Assembly (NCBI GenBank): GCA_049509915.1
Contig: JBEKZL010000075.1
Span: 1 to 25,646, forward strand
Origin: JBEKYD01 sp049509915
Lineage (GTDB): Bacteria > Acidobacteriota > Terriglobia > Bryobacterales > Bryobacteraceae
Length of the DNA: 25,646 bases
Direction: 5' to 3'
Shown here: in pieces, positions 14,266-22,470 of the stretch
Position numbering within the stretch: position 1 is the first letter of the stretch
Layout: each line of letters starts with the position of its first letter
Made by a program: the position numbers and the translations under genes
The notes under the pieces: model-generated
What the model was told of the DNA's origin: nothing
Databases searched by the model: none
What the model saw: only the letters and a program-made list of their open reading frames with translations

Positions 14266-15228
14266 TCACCACTCGTAAACCCAGACGTAAGTGGTGTAAA
14301 CCGTATCGGCCGGCCCTGACTTGGGACCGTACACCTTCCCGCCGGCAGCCTCGCCCGCGCGGATTGTGAGCCGCAAACCGCCCGGGAAGAACACTGGATC
14401 CCGCTCGTGGAAGCGATAGGCGGAGAATTCCTTGCCGGGCACCAGGTGCGTCAGCCCCGCCACGGGCGTGTAGTATTTTCCCCGATTGAAGTAATAGGTC
14501 CCCAGGAAGTAATCTTCCGTGCCCGACGAGAGCATCAGGGGCGTCTTAGCTCCCGCCATGTACGCCCGCACACAGCCTTCGAGAAAGGCGAAGTTAGCGC
14601 TTTTCGCGGCGATGGCGACCTGGTAGAGCACCCCCGGCCGCCGCTCGTTGTAGATGTCCAACTCATCGAGTGGCTGCACGGTTCGGTTCTCGACTTTGTA
14701 CAATCGCAAACGCGCATTGTCCGGCAGCCGGACGCCGCCGACCTCCACGGGCAGATTCTCCACGCCGCGGACGATCCACCAGAAGACCGGATTCTCCCTT
14801 TCGCCATTACGGCGCTCGGCGGTCACCCGAATGCCGCGGCCGAAAGGAATGCGGTAGGTGTCGTAGATGCCGCTCGGCTGGCCGGTCTTGCCCATGCGTT
14901 CTACGCCCCACGGCGCCGCTTCGTCCTGAAAGCCGATTCCGTGGCCCATCATCAACTCCATGTCGATGGAGGCCTGCGCCTCGCCGTCGACATAGACGCG
15001 AATGTGCGTCAGCCCGTAGTTCCCGAAATCGCCACCAAACCACATGTGGGTGAGGCAGCCGTGGCCCGCATAACGGAAGAGCTCGGTCTCGCTGCCGGCC
15101 GGAAGCAATTGCCGCTCCTTGCCCGCGGTGCCGAAGCTTTTCAGGTTGTCGAGGTCCGCGGCCCGCGCGGGAAAGCAGGCGCTCACCGAGATAAACAGAA
15201 GAATCGGAAGGGTCTTGGAAGTTGGCAT
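14266..15228 (-). CDS. Exported DUF2961 protein, GH172-like glycoside hydrolase
   Basis: A 320-residue protein with a Sec signal peptide (residues 1-23, cleavage near ARA). The mature part follows the DUF2961 pattern: GSETELFRYAGHGCLTHMW, THIRVYVDGEA, PFWW-type strand VFWWIV, the GTED motif SSGTEDYFLG (E238), and YRFHERDPVFF (269-281). DUF2961 now includes GH172, whose characterised members act on fructosides and arabinofuranosides as two-jelly-roll enzymes. The glutamate in GTED is expected to be catalytic by analogy. It lies just downstream of a GH36 gene on the same strand with a gap of 106 bp, suggesting joint glycan breakdown outside the cytoplasm. The substrate is unknown. Confidence 0.75.
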   Translation of the reverse strand: MPTSKTLPILLFISVSACFPARAADLDNLKSFGTAGKERQLLPAGSETELFRYAGHGCLTHMWFGGDFGNYGLTHIRVYVDGEAQASIDMELMMGHGIGFQDEAAPWGVERMGKTGQPSGIYDTYRIPFGRGIRVTAERRNGERENPVFWWIVRGVENLPVEVGGVRLPDNARLRLYKVENRTVQPLDELDIYNERRPGVLYQVAIAAKSANFAFLEGCVRAYMAGAKTPLMLSSGTEDYFLGTYYFNRGKYYTPVAGLTHLVPGKEFSAYRFHERDPVFFPGGLRLTIRAGEAAGGKVYGPKSGPADTVYTTYVWVYEW

Positions 15229-15334
15229 CTGATATAGCCTCTTGAGGTTTCCCTCATATTAGGAGCTAACTCGGGAATTAACTCCTCGTCAGCTCGACTA
15301 AGTTCCGGCACTCATTCGTCCGCATGAGTTAGTA

Positions 15335-17785
15335 TCAGCGCCGCCGGTACGTCACTACCGCCGCGCCCGGGCGTTCTTTTACCGTCACTGGCAGCCCACG
15401 CTCCATCAGCTCCGCGCCGCTCATGGTGATTTCGGCCGCGCCGTCCATATCCTTCACCACGTAGCTCGCCTTCCCGTCCAGGCCGCGCAAAGGGAAGCGG
15501 GCCTCCTCAAACGGGCTGTCGGGCCGCCGAAATGCCTGCACCATGCCTTCGCCTTTTTCCGGCAAATCGAACTGCCAACCCATCCAGGCGGTAAGGTCGA
15601 GACTGTAAGGAGTGAGCGGGTAATAGTCGCCGTAGTAGTTACCAGCGACCTGGCGCCACTCGGCGATCCTCTTTTTCAGCCGCTCGTAGCCGTTGGGATA
15701 GTTGCCGGCATCAAGGCCAATCCCGACGGCGGGGGTCATCTGGCTGCGAAAGATGTACGGTTCCACAGAATTCACGCCCGTGCCGTAATACGGCATCCAC
15801 AGCGCGATGCTGTAGCTGATGGCCTGCATCGCGACCGGATCGTAGGCCTCGTCGCTGCGCCACAGGGGCACTGCGCGGCGCAGCGTTTCCAGATCGTTGC
15901 GCCGCCCGCCCGAGGCGCAGGTATCGATCGTCATCCGCGGGAAGCGCCGGCGCAACTCGTCCCAATAGGCCAGGTACCCAGTCACGTGTTTGATCTCGGT
16001 GATCCCCTGGCGGTCCGGTGCATCGTTGGCGCGCCAGTACGGAAGGGGCTCGAAGTTGAAATCCTGGCGATAGAGATCGATGCCCTGCTCCCGAATCAGG
16101 CCGCTCACGTGTTCGGTTAGCCACGCTCGCGCCTGCGGGTTGCCCAGGTCTAGCAGCCGATTCTGAGAGCTGTTCTTCAGCAGCCACTCCGGATGGTTCA
16201 GGTCCAGCCACGTACCGGCGCGCACGCGTTCCGGCTCGAACCACACCAGGATTTTCACCCCGCGCCGGTGAGCGGCCTCGGCAATCGGAGCAAAGCCTCT
16301 CGGGAAGCGCGCCGGGTCCGGTTCCCACGTGCCCGTGTCAGGCCAGCCGTTGGTGAATGGGTACCAGCCGGCATCCATCCACCAATAGTCGAGCGGTACT
16401 CCTTGATCCAGTTCGCGAGTCAGATCGCCGATCTGATTGGCCTCATTGGCCTCCTGCATCTCGATGGTATGGCGCCCATTGCCTCCCGCCAGTTGTGCCG
16501 GATGAAGCTGGCCGCCGGGACGCGGCAGGTTGTGCGCCACCATCCAGCGCCGCCAGAGATTCTGGCCGGCGATCCAGTCTCCCTGGTAGAACACCAACGC
16601 AATCAGCGGCGAGCGAACCTCTTCACCCGCCTCCAGCCGGAAGTGCGTGAGCTCCTGACCGGCGCGAACCTCCATCGACCGGCCCTCGTCGCGCGTGAAC
16701 CGCGCCGCCCACTGCCCTGGCCAGCCCACTGCGATGATGACGCCGCCTTCGGGCTCCTCCAGGTTGAAATATGGCAATTCACCGTCGCTCGCCCGGCCGC
16801 CCACGCTGGCAAGCCGCTTCTCCTCCTTCGGCCCCAAAGGCGTATCGAGCGGCATGTAGTCGTCCGGCTTCGTGCGGCTGCCCAAGCCATGGTGAAGTAA
16901 AAACTCGCCGCCGCCGCCGCGCGCAAACGATGTATCGAGCGCCTGGATGTCCTCGATCACCCCGCTGGGGGTGTTACCCGTGTTCTTGAAATAGACCGTC
17001 CATTCCACGGCTGGAAAGTCGTGGTATTCCACCGCCACCGCGCGCACCGTTAGGTTCGCCGAGGGATGCGAATAGGTAAGCGTGTATTCAGTCCGGTTCT
17101 GGTCGATGGGCCGGGTCTGGCGCGTCGCCATCCACTCGCGCAACAGCTCCCGCGAAGGGTGCCCTTCGTAGCGGAACGAAAACGGCAATTGGGTTGCCGG
17201 AGGTTCCGCGAGCGGGCCCACCGGCAGATCGGCCAGCCGGATTTCGCTGCCGTCAGCCAGTTTTACTCTTGCTAGCGCCCAATCGGCCTGGTCCCATTCG
17301 GCCTGGTAGAAACGGGACTTTTCGCCCACCGCATCCAGTCTCAGCCCGAACTCGCGCGCGCCGCCCAGGTTCACTCGAACCGGAACTCCGGCCATGCCCT
17401 CCTTCAGACTGGGCGAGCGAAACGCCTCCCGGCTCTCCACCTCCACCGCGGCTTCCACTCCGCCGCGGCCCTGGTTCGCGTAGTAACCCAGATCGTTGCT
17501 GTCCACGCCCACCACGGCTTCGAACCATGCCGCCGGCCCGCTCAAGATCACACGGATCTCGCCCGGGCTGGGCATCGCTATGCCGCCGTCGAATTCCCGG
17601 TCCTTGATACGGAACAAGCGGCCGTGAATCCGGTTCTTCTCGATCCCGCCACGCTTCAGGTAAGTCAACATGTGCGCGCGCACCGGCGCCGCCACCGGCT
17701 CGCCCAGTAGTCTCGCCCGCACGAACTCGTGCGATTGCGCCAACGCGCCGCCCGACGCCGCCGCCAGCAATAGAAGAATCCGCAC
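15335..17785 (-). CDS. Exported GH36 alpha-galactosidase with N-terminal NPCBM-like domain
   Basis: Hydrolyses terminal alpha-galactosides (melibiose- or raffinose-type linkages, or galactose side chains). The signal peptide is residues 1-16 (LLLLAAASGGALA). An NPCBM-like module (about 25-190) includes WFEAVVGVDSNDLGYYANQGRGGVEA. The GH36 core follows, with DYWWMDAGWYP (466-476), KILVWFEPERV (511-521), YRQDFNFEP with the nucleophile at D575, and DTCASGGRRNDLETLRRAVPLWRSDE with the acid/base at D645. The 816-residue length fits the NPCBM-GH36 architecture. Start: GTG at 17785, because the signal peptide then begins properly and GGAAGGAA lies upstream. It is divergent from the enolase-family gene, so both may share control. 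Confidence 0.88.
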   Translation of the reverse strand: MRILLLLAAASGGALAQSHEFVRARLLGEPVAAPVRAHMLTYLKRGGIEKNRIHGRLFRIKDREFDGGIAMPSPGEIRVILSGPAAWFEAVVGVDSNDLGYYANQGRGGVEAAVEVESREAFRSPSLKEGMAGVPVRVNLGGAREFGLRLDAVGEKSRFYQAEWDQADWALARVKLADGSEIRLADLPVGPLAEPPATQLPFSFRYEGHPSRELLREWMATRQTRPIDQNRTEYTLTYSHPSANLTVRAVAVEYHDFPAVEWTVYFKNTGNTPSGVIEDIQALDTSFARGGGGEFLLHHGLGSRTKPDDYMPLDTPLGPKEEKRLASVGGRASDGELPYFNLEEPEGGVIIAVGWPGQWAARFTRDEGRSMEVRAGQELTHFRLEAGEEVRSPLIALVFYQGDWIAGQNLWRRWMVAHNLPRPGGQLHPAQLAGGNGRHTIEMQEANEANQIGDLTRELDQGVPLDYWWMDAGWYPFTNGWPDTGTWEPDPARFPRGFAPIAEAAHRRGVKILVWFEPERVRAGTWLDLNHPEWLLKNSSQNRLLDLGNPQARAWLTEHVSGLIREQGIDLYRQDFNFEPLPYWRANDAPDRQGITEIKHVTGYLAYWDELRRRFPRMTIDTCASGGRRNDLETLRRAVPLWRSDEAYDPVAMQAISYSIALWMPYYGTGVNSVEPYIFRSQMTPAVGIGLDAGNYPNGYERLKKRIAEWRQVAGNYYGDYYPLTPYSLDLTAWMGWQFDLPEKGEGMVQAFRRPDSPFEEARFPLRGLDGKASYVVKDMDGAAEITMSGAELMERGLPVTVKERPGAAVVTYRRR

Positions 17786-17887
17786 TATTTGTATGTTCCT
17801 TCCGGATTATCAGTGTAACGAGTTGCCTCGGTGGCGGCGAGGGGCCACCGCGTCGCACACGCCGGCTACCAGCCTCGGTGATCGAGA

Positions 17888-17951
17888 GGTGGGACAGACC
17901 ATCGTCCTTCGTGGTGTGTCAGGCCCTCGCCAAGCCGCAATCTGTCCCACC
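17888..17951. repeat. Inverted repeat in the divergent GH36/enolase-family promoter region
   Basis: Perfect 11-bp arms ggtgggacaga (17888-17898) and tctgtcccacc (17941-17951) enclose 42 bp. They sit midway between two divergent genes. They could be an operator pair controlling both genes or a dispersed palindromic repeat; no second copy is seen in this window. Confidence 0.6.
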
Positions 17952-18009
17952 GTCCCGGCATCGCACAGGGATTGGAATCCGGATAAAATCAGCGAGCAAG
18001 GGGGATTCG

Positions 18010-19278
18010 ATGACCTCACGCCGTTTATCCCGCCGGTGGCTTCTGCGCGCCGCTGCCGCCGTTCCGTTCCTGAGCCGTTACCAACGGCTGATTGCAGCCG
18101 AACGCAAGCGCTTCAAGATTCGCGACGTCCGCACCATGACGCTGCAGGGACCCTCCCGCACCTATCTGCTGGTGAAGGTCGTTGCCGACGATGGCCTCTA
18201 TGGCATCGGGGAAGCTTACGGAACGCCGGGCGTCGGCGTCAAAGAGCAGATCCTGTCGATGAAGGCGGGGCTGGTCGGCACCGATCCGCTCGAAATCGAT
18301 ACCATCTACACCCTGCTTGACGAGCACGTGAAGGACCTCAGCGGCACCCGCACCGATGGCTCGGCCCACAACCTGATGCGCGCCGCCAGCGGCATCGAGA
18401 TGGCGTTGTGGGACCTGGCCGGCAAGGCGCTTGGCGTGCCCACCGCGACTTTATTGGGTGGCCGCTTCCGCCGGAGAGTGCGAGTCTACGACCATGCCGC
18501 GCCGCACAACATGTTGGACAAAGCTTCCTGCCGTGAATGGGCGCAAAAAGTCAAGGCCGACCCGGCCGGTTTCACCGCTCACAAATTCGGATTCCCGCAC
18601 ACCGATCCCGCCACCGACCTGGCCCGCGACGCCGCCAACCGCGTGCTCACCACCAGGGAACTCATTGACGTGCGGCAGGGCTTCGAGAATTGCCGCGAGG
18701 CGCTCGGCTGGGACCACGACATCATGGTCCATTGCCATTGGGAGTACGATCTGCGAACCGCCCTCCAGATCGCCGAAGCGGTGGCGCCGATCCAGCCGCT
18801 CTGGTTCGAGGACCCGCTGCAGGTGGAGTATTCCGAAGAATGGTCGAAGCTCTGCCAGAGCGCCCATGTCCCGATTTGCACCGGCGAGAACCTGACGCGG
18901 CGCCAGGGGTTCCGCGATTTCATCGTTCACCACGGATGCGATATCCTGCACCCGGATCTGCGCAATTCGGGCGGCTTCCTCGAAACCAGGCGCATCGCCG
19001 ATATGGCCGATGCCTTCGGCCTGCCCATGGCCAACCACAATACCGGCAGCCAGCTTCACACCTGGGCCACGTGCCAGTGGGCCGCATCGATTCGCGACTA
19101 TCTGACGTGCGAAACCATTACCGGCATGGGCGGCTGGATGGACCAGTTGCTGCTGCTCGACGGCCCTTATATCAAGGAGGGCTTCATCGAGGTGACCGAC
19201 AAACCCGGCGTCGGCGCGGACCTGAATCCCGACGTGGCCAAGGCCCATCTGGCAACCGGCGAAAGCTGGTGGGGCTGA
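18010..19278 (+). CDS. Tat-exported mandelate racemase/enolase-superfamily protein, sugar-acid dehydratase-like
   Basis: A 422-residue protein resembling the D-mannonate/D-galactonate dehydratase branch. Those enzymes abstract a proton alpha to a carboxylate and release water. The start at 18010 has AAGGGGG upstream. The N-terminus SRRWLLRAAAAVPFLS looks like a Tat signal, which is unusual because family members are normally cytoplasmic. The N-terminal capping domain (about 35-150) ends in MALWDLAGKALGVP. In the barrel, the expected metal-ligand Asp is replaced by His (VHCHWEYD, H241, with H243 retained). The other ligands E267 (WFEDP) and E293 (TGEN) are present, as are H343 (ANHNTGS) and E368. 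The gene is divergent from the alpha-galactosidase and next to a sugar-catabolic set. The exact substrate is not predictable. Confidence 0.8.
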   Translation: MTSRRLSRRWLLRAAAAVPFLSRYQRLIAAERKRFKIRDVRTMTLQGPSRTYLLVKVVADDGLYGIGEAYGTPGVGVKEQILSMKAGLVGTDPLEIDTIYTLLDEHVKDLSGTRTDGSAHNLMRAASGIEMALWDLAGKALGVPTATLLGGRFRRRVRVYDHAAPHNMLDKASCREWAQKVKADPAGFTAHKFGFPHTDPATDLARDAANRVLTTRELIDVRQGFENCREALGWDHDIMVHCHWEYDLRTALQIAEAVAPIQPLWFEDPLQVEYSEEWSKLCQSAHVPICTGENLTRRQGFRDFIVHHGCDILHPDLRNSGGFLETRRIADMADAFGLPMANHNTGSQLHTWATCQWAASIRDYLTCETITGMGGWMDQLLLLDGPYIKEGFIEVTDKPGVGADLNPDVAKAHLATGESWWG

Positions 19279-19290
19279 ACGCGATCTCCC

Positions 19291-20091
19291 TCAGCCAGCC
19301 GCGGCTCTTTCTCCCGATAGCACTGCTTCCAAATCCGAAGCCCGGAAATAACCTTCCGGCCGCGCCTGGGAGCGGTTCTCCAGCACTTCGCATTGCTCCC
19401 CACCGGGGTCGCCGAGCGCGGTAAGCACAATCGAAGCGTGCGAGAAATCTTCGCCCCGCGTATAGCCGCTAACCGTCACCACGCACTTCATTTTGGCGCC
19501 GTAAGCGGATTCCACGCCGTTATTAGAATCTTCCACCACCACGCACGCCTCGGGCGCGATGCCGAGTTCGTTGGCGGCCATCAGGTAGATATCCGGCGCC
19601 GGCTTCTTGGCCTTCACCACGTCTCCTGCCAACACCGCGGAAAAACGCGCCGCGGTAACCTCCCCCATCGCATGGCCAAGCACCGCATTTACGGCTTCCG
19701 GAGCGGAGGTGGATGCCACCGCCAGCAGCCAGCCGCCGGCCAGGGCTTCCTCGGAAATGCGCTTCACCCCGGAACGCGCCGGGACGCGGCCGGATGCGAT
19801 GATCTCCTTATAGATCTCGGTCTTCCGCTTGTGCCAGGCGGCCACCGTTTCCTTCCGCCTGACATCGTCCACCGGCGCCGCCGGCCACGCCTTCAGGAAC
19901 GCCGGCTCCACAAACAGGCTGGCCATGCGTTCCTTGCCGCCGCCGATCTTCAGCTTGCGCCCGTACTCCTCCACCGACCATTGCCACGGCACGCCCAGTT
20001 GCCGCCACATCCGGTTGAACGCCACCAGGTGGCCGAACTGCTCGGTGTCGCCCAGCACGCCGTCGCAGTCGAAAATCAAGGCCTTCTTCAT
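19291..20091 (-). CDS. HAD-superfamily phosphatase (CbbY / beta-phosphoglucomutase-like)
   Basis: A 266-residue haloacid dehalogenase-fold hydrolase. Motif I is FDCDGVLGDTE with nucleophile D8 and D10. Motif II is in LAVASTS. Motif III lysine is in KAKKPAPDIYLMAA. Motif IV is VVVEDSNNGVESA. A helical cap lies between motifs I and II (about residues 18-100), as in subclass I. The last 40 residues extend beyond the usual fold. Its start overlaps the stop of the class II aldolase gene (tcat at 20088-20091), so it is translated with it. It probably removes phosphate from a sugar phosphate in the same pathway, either as a catabolic step or as a clean-up step; the substrate is unknown. Confidence 0.85.
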   Translation of the reverse strand: MKKALIFDCDGVLGDTEQFGHLVAFNRMWRQLGVPWQWSVEEYGRKLKIGGGKERMASLFVEPAFLKAWPAAPVDDVRRKETVAAWHKRKTEIYKEIIASGRVPARSGVKRISEEALAGGWLLAVASTSAPEAVNAVLGHAMGEVTAARFSAVLAGDVVKAKKPAPDIYLMAANELGIAPEACVVVEDSNNGVESAYGAKMKCVVTVSGYTRGEDFSHASIVLTALGDPGGEQCEVLENRSQARPEGYFRASDLEAVLSGERAAAG

Positions 20092-20942
20092 GCCGCTTTG
20101 CCCTCGCTGCCAAAGGTGCGCATGAAAAATTCGATCTGCGCCACCAGCTTTTTCTTCACCGCGCCCAGCAGCTTCAGCGGATCGTATTCGGTGGGATGCT
20201 CTTCCAGGTACGCGCGGTAGCTGTCGGCCAGCGTGATCTTCAACTGGGTCGAAATGTTGATCTTGGGCATGCCGTACGCGATCAGCTTGTGGAACGTTTC
20301 CTCCGAAAGACCCGTGCCGCCGTGGATGACCAGCGGGATCGGCGCCGTCTCCATGATCTCGGCAACGCGCTGGAAATTGATCTTGGGCGTGCCCTTGTAC
20401 AGCCCGTGCGCGGTGCCGATGGCCGGCGCGAAACTGTCGATGCCGGTCTCACGAATGAACGCCACGGCCTTATCCAACGCCACGATGGGCCCGCCGTATT
20501 CGTCTCCCACGCCATCTTCCACGCCCTTGATGCCTTCGAGTTCCCCTTCCACGGCCACGCCGTACCGGTGCGCAAACTCCACCACCTGCCTGGTCTGCGC
20601 CATATTGTCTTCGTAGGTGAGCTTGGAGGCGTCGAACAACACGGAATTCCATCCCGCGGCCACGCATTCTTCGATGACTTTCCGGTCGGGGCAATGGTCC
20701 AGGTGCAAGGTTGCCGGGACTGGCACGCGGCCGGCCATCTCTTCGAACATCACCCGGATCAGCTTGGCTCCCATCACTTTCACCGTCTTGACGGAAACTT
20801 GCACGATCACCGGCGAGCGGGTCTCGGCGGCGGCGAAGAGCACCGCGTCCATAGTGACCCAATCGACGATATTAAACGCTCCGACTCCGTAGCGGTGGTC
20901 GAAGGCGTGTTTCAAAATCTGCTGCATCGGCACAACAGGCAT
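20088..20942 (-). CDS. Class II (zinc-dependent) ketose-bisphosphate aldolase
   Basis: A 284-residue aldolase of the fructose/tagatose-bisphosphate type, cleaving a ketose-1-phosphate or bisphosphate to dihydroxyacetone phosphate and an aldehyde. Visible active-site residues: catalytic D82 and zinc ligand H83 in LHLDHCPD; E133/E135 in VEGELEG; zinc ligand H179 in IGTAHGLYKG; zinc ligand H207 in VIHGGTGLSEE. I placed the start at 20942 because AAGGGAG lies 7-8 nt upstream; a longer frame from 20978 adds only a basic tail. It is coupled to the HAD gene by ATGA and follows the FGGY kinase after a gap of about 130 bp holding an interspersed repeat. KbaY/GatY-like use on tagatose is one option. 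Confidence 0.88.
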   Translation of the reverse strand: MPVVPMQQILKHAFDHRYGVGAFNIVDWVTMDAVLFAAAETRSPVIVQVSVKTVKVMGAKLIRVMFEEMAGRVPVPATLHLDHCPDRKVIEECVAAGWNSVLFDASKLTYEDNMAQTRQVVEFAHRYGVAVEGELEGIKGVEDGVGDEYGGPIVALDKAVAFIRETGIDSFAPAIGTAHGLYKGTPKINFQRVAEIMETAPIPLVIHGGTGLSEETFHKLIAYGMPKINISTQLKITLADSYRAYLEEHPTEYDPLKLLGAVKKKLVAQIEFFMRTFGSEGKAA

Positions 20943-20988
20943 AACCGGCTCCCTTTCGCTTCGTATTCGCTTTCGCAATCACAGTCGC

Positions 20989-21030
20989 GTACCCGGCAAC
21001 CGCTCCCTCACGGTCGCGGCTCGGAAATGC
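20989..21030 (+). repeat. Interspersed repeat, partial copy 3
   Basis: The words acccggcaaccgctccct and cacggtcgcggctcgg match the core of the repeats at 3243-3321 and 3342-3415. It lies between the FGGY kinase stop and the class II aldolase start and may form part of their intergenic RNA. Confidence 0.6.
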
Positions 21031-21072
21031 GGTTACACGCGTATACGTCACCGCAGTTTCGAAGCAATCCAC

Positions 21073-22470
21073 TCAATTACTCTGTAACGTCAGAACCTGC
21101 GCTTGCTCCAACCCTCTCTGCTGGTCGATGCGGCCCAGCATGGCCGCTCCCAGCAGCGAGGATTGGTCCTGATACTCGTACTCGAAATCCCCCGTCCAGC
21201 GCCGCTTGGCTTCCATGTACCCGCGAATCTTGGCGCCGCCGCCGGTGGTAATCACCCGGCGCCCCAGTTTCACCATCTCGCCCACTTCGCCCAGGTGCTG
21301 GCCATGGTAAACCGCATTGCCGCGGATCAGGCTCAGCAACATGGCGTCGCGATCGGTCTCGAGTGTGATGCCGTCGAACGCGGCCTTCTGCTGCTCCAGG
21401 GCGTAGCGGCACCCGCTCAGGAACGGCACGTATATCGGCAGATCGGCCTCCGCCCGGTCCCGTTCGGGGTTATCGAAGAAAGCCGCCAGCACGCGCGGAA
21501 TGTACTCTTCGTAGAAATCGTTTTCCCCCATCTCCGCGCAAAAAACCGAGTGGAACCATTCAAGCGCTTTGCCACCGGTGTTCAGCACGAAGAAGGTCAC
21601 CCAGCGGCCCGGGACAACGTGGCAACGCACATTGAAATTAGCTGAAGCCACCGGCTGGTCCACGCACACGCTGGTGATCTCACACGTGCCGCAAATGTTG
21701 TTGATGCCGCCCGGCTCCGTCAACCCGCCCGATAGCGCCGCCAGCATCGCGTCGTTGCCGCCGCACAGCACGGTGCAGCCGGCGGGCAGTCCCAATTCTT
21801 CAGCCACTCGCGGTAGCAGTTCGCCAGCCGGCTCGTAGGAGTGCATCAAAGGCGGCAGCCTGGCTTCGGCAATGCCGGCCAAATCGAGCACGCGCTGGTT
21901 CCAGGTGAGATCGTTGGCGGCGGTGTTGTAAAGCCCCGTGATGGAGACAGTCGAGGGGTCGATCGCCCAGTTCCCCGTCATCCGCTTCACCATGTAAGTG
22001 TTCGAATGTCCGAACTTGGCCGCGGCGGCCCAGACGTCCGGCTGGTTTTCGCGAATCCACAGAATCGAACACAGCGACGAACCGCCCGAAACTGGCAGGT
22101 TGCAGGTCTCTTTTAGAAAGTGATCTTCCCCCACCACCGCGCGGATGGCCCGCGCCTGCGCATGCGAGCGGCCGTCGAAAAACAGAATCGCCGGCCCCAA
22201 CGCCGTGCCGTCCTCCGCCATGGGCGTCAGCCCCGGGGTAGTGACCGAAAGGGCGATCACCCCCACCGATGGCAGGAACTCGCGCACCTCGGTGCAGCAC
22301 TCGCGTAGCGCCCGCCACCATTTCGCCGGCTCGATATCGGCGCTGCCGCCGGCGTACACATTGACGTCGTAGGCGCGCGAGGCTTCGGCCTTCTTCTCCA
22401 GCGCCGGGCTGAAAACACCCAGCTTGAAGGAAGTTGTCCCGACGTCCATGCTCAGAATATCGCCGGTCAC
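21073..22470 (-). CDS. FGGY-family carbohydrate kinase
   Basis: A 465-residue ATP-dependent sugar kinase with the two-domain actin-like fold. The N-terminal phosphate loop is ILSMDVGTTSFKLGVF (5-20). The region PAILFFDGRSHAQ (93-105) contributes to the sugar site. The catalytic base is D240 in LCGGNDAMLAALSGG. The C-terminal ATP-binding signature is RVITTGGGAKIRGYMEAKRRW, followed by SSLLGAAMLG. The start is GTG at 22470, overlapping the DapA-family gene's TGA (22467-22469), so the two are coupled. Xylulokinase-like by general appearance, but FGGY substrate range cannot be read from sequence. If it phosphorylates C1 of a ketose, its product would suit the downstream class II aldolase. Confidence 0.87.
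   Translation of the reverse strand: MTGDILSMDVGTTSFKLGVFSPALEKKAEASRAYDVNVYAGGSADIEPAKWWRALRECCTEVREFLPSVGVIALSVTTPGLTPMAEDGTALGPAILFFDGRSHAQARAIRAVVGEDHFLKETCNLPVSGGSSLCSILWIRENQPDVWAAAAKFGHSNTYMVKRMTGNWAIDPSTVSITGLYNTAANDLTWNQRVLDLAGIAEARLPPLMHSYEPAGELLPRVAEELGLPAGCTVLCGGNDAMLAALSGGLTEPGGINNICGTCEITSVCVDQPVASANFNVRCHVVPGRWVTFFVLNTGGKALEWFHSVFCAEMGENDFYEEYIPRVLAAFFDNPERDRAEADLPIYVPFLSGCRYALEQQKAAFDGITLETDRDAMLLSLIRGNAVYHGQHLGEVGEMVKLGRRVITTGGGAKIRGYMEAKRRWTGDFEYEYQDQSSLLGAAMLGRIDQQRGLEQAQVLTLQSN

Noticed and set aside
15310..15329. Hairpin actcat/atgagt downstream of the alpha-galactosidase gene as a terminator
   Set aside because: Only a 6-bp AT-rich stem with an 8-nt loop and no T-run; too weak to call.
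20196..21251. Plus-strand frame of 351 codons across the aldolase and kinase junction
   Set aside because: It runs antisense to two firmly identified enzymes and through an interspersed repeat.
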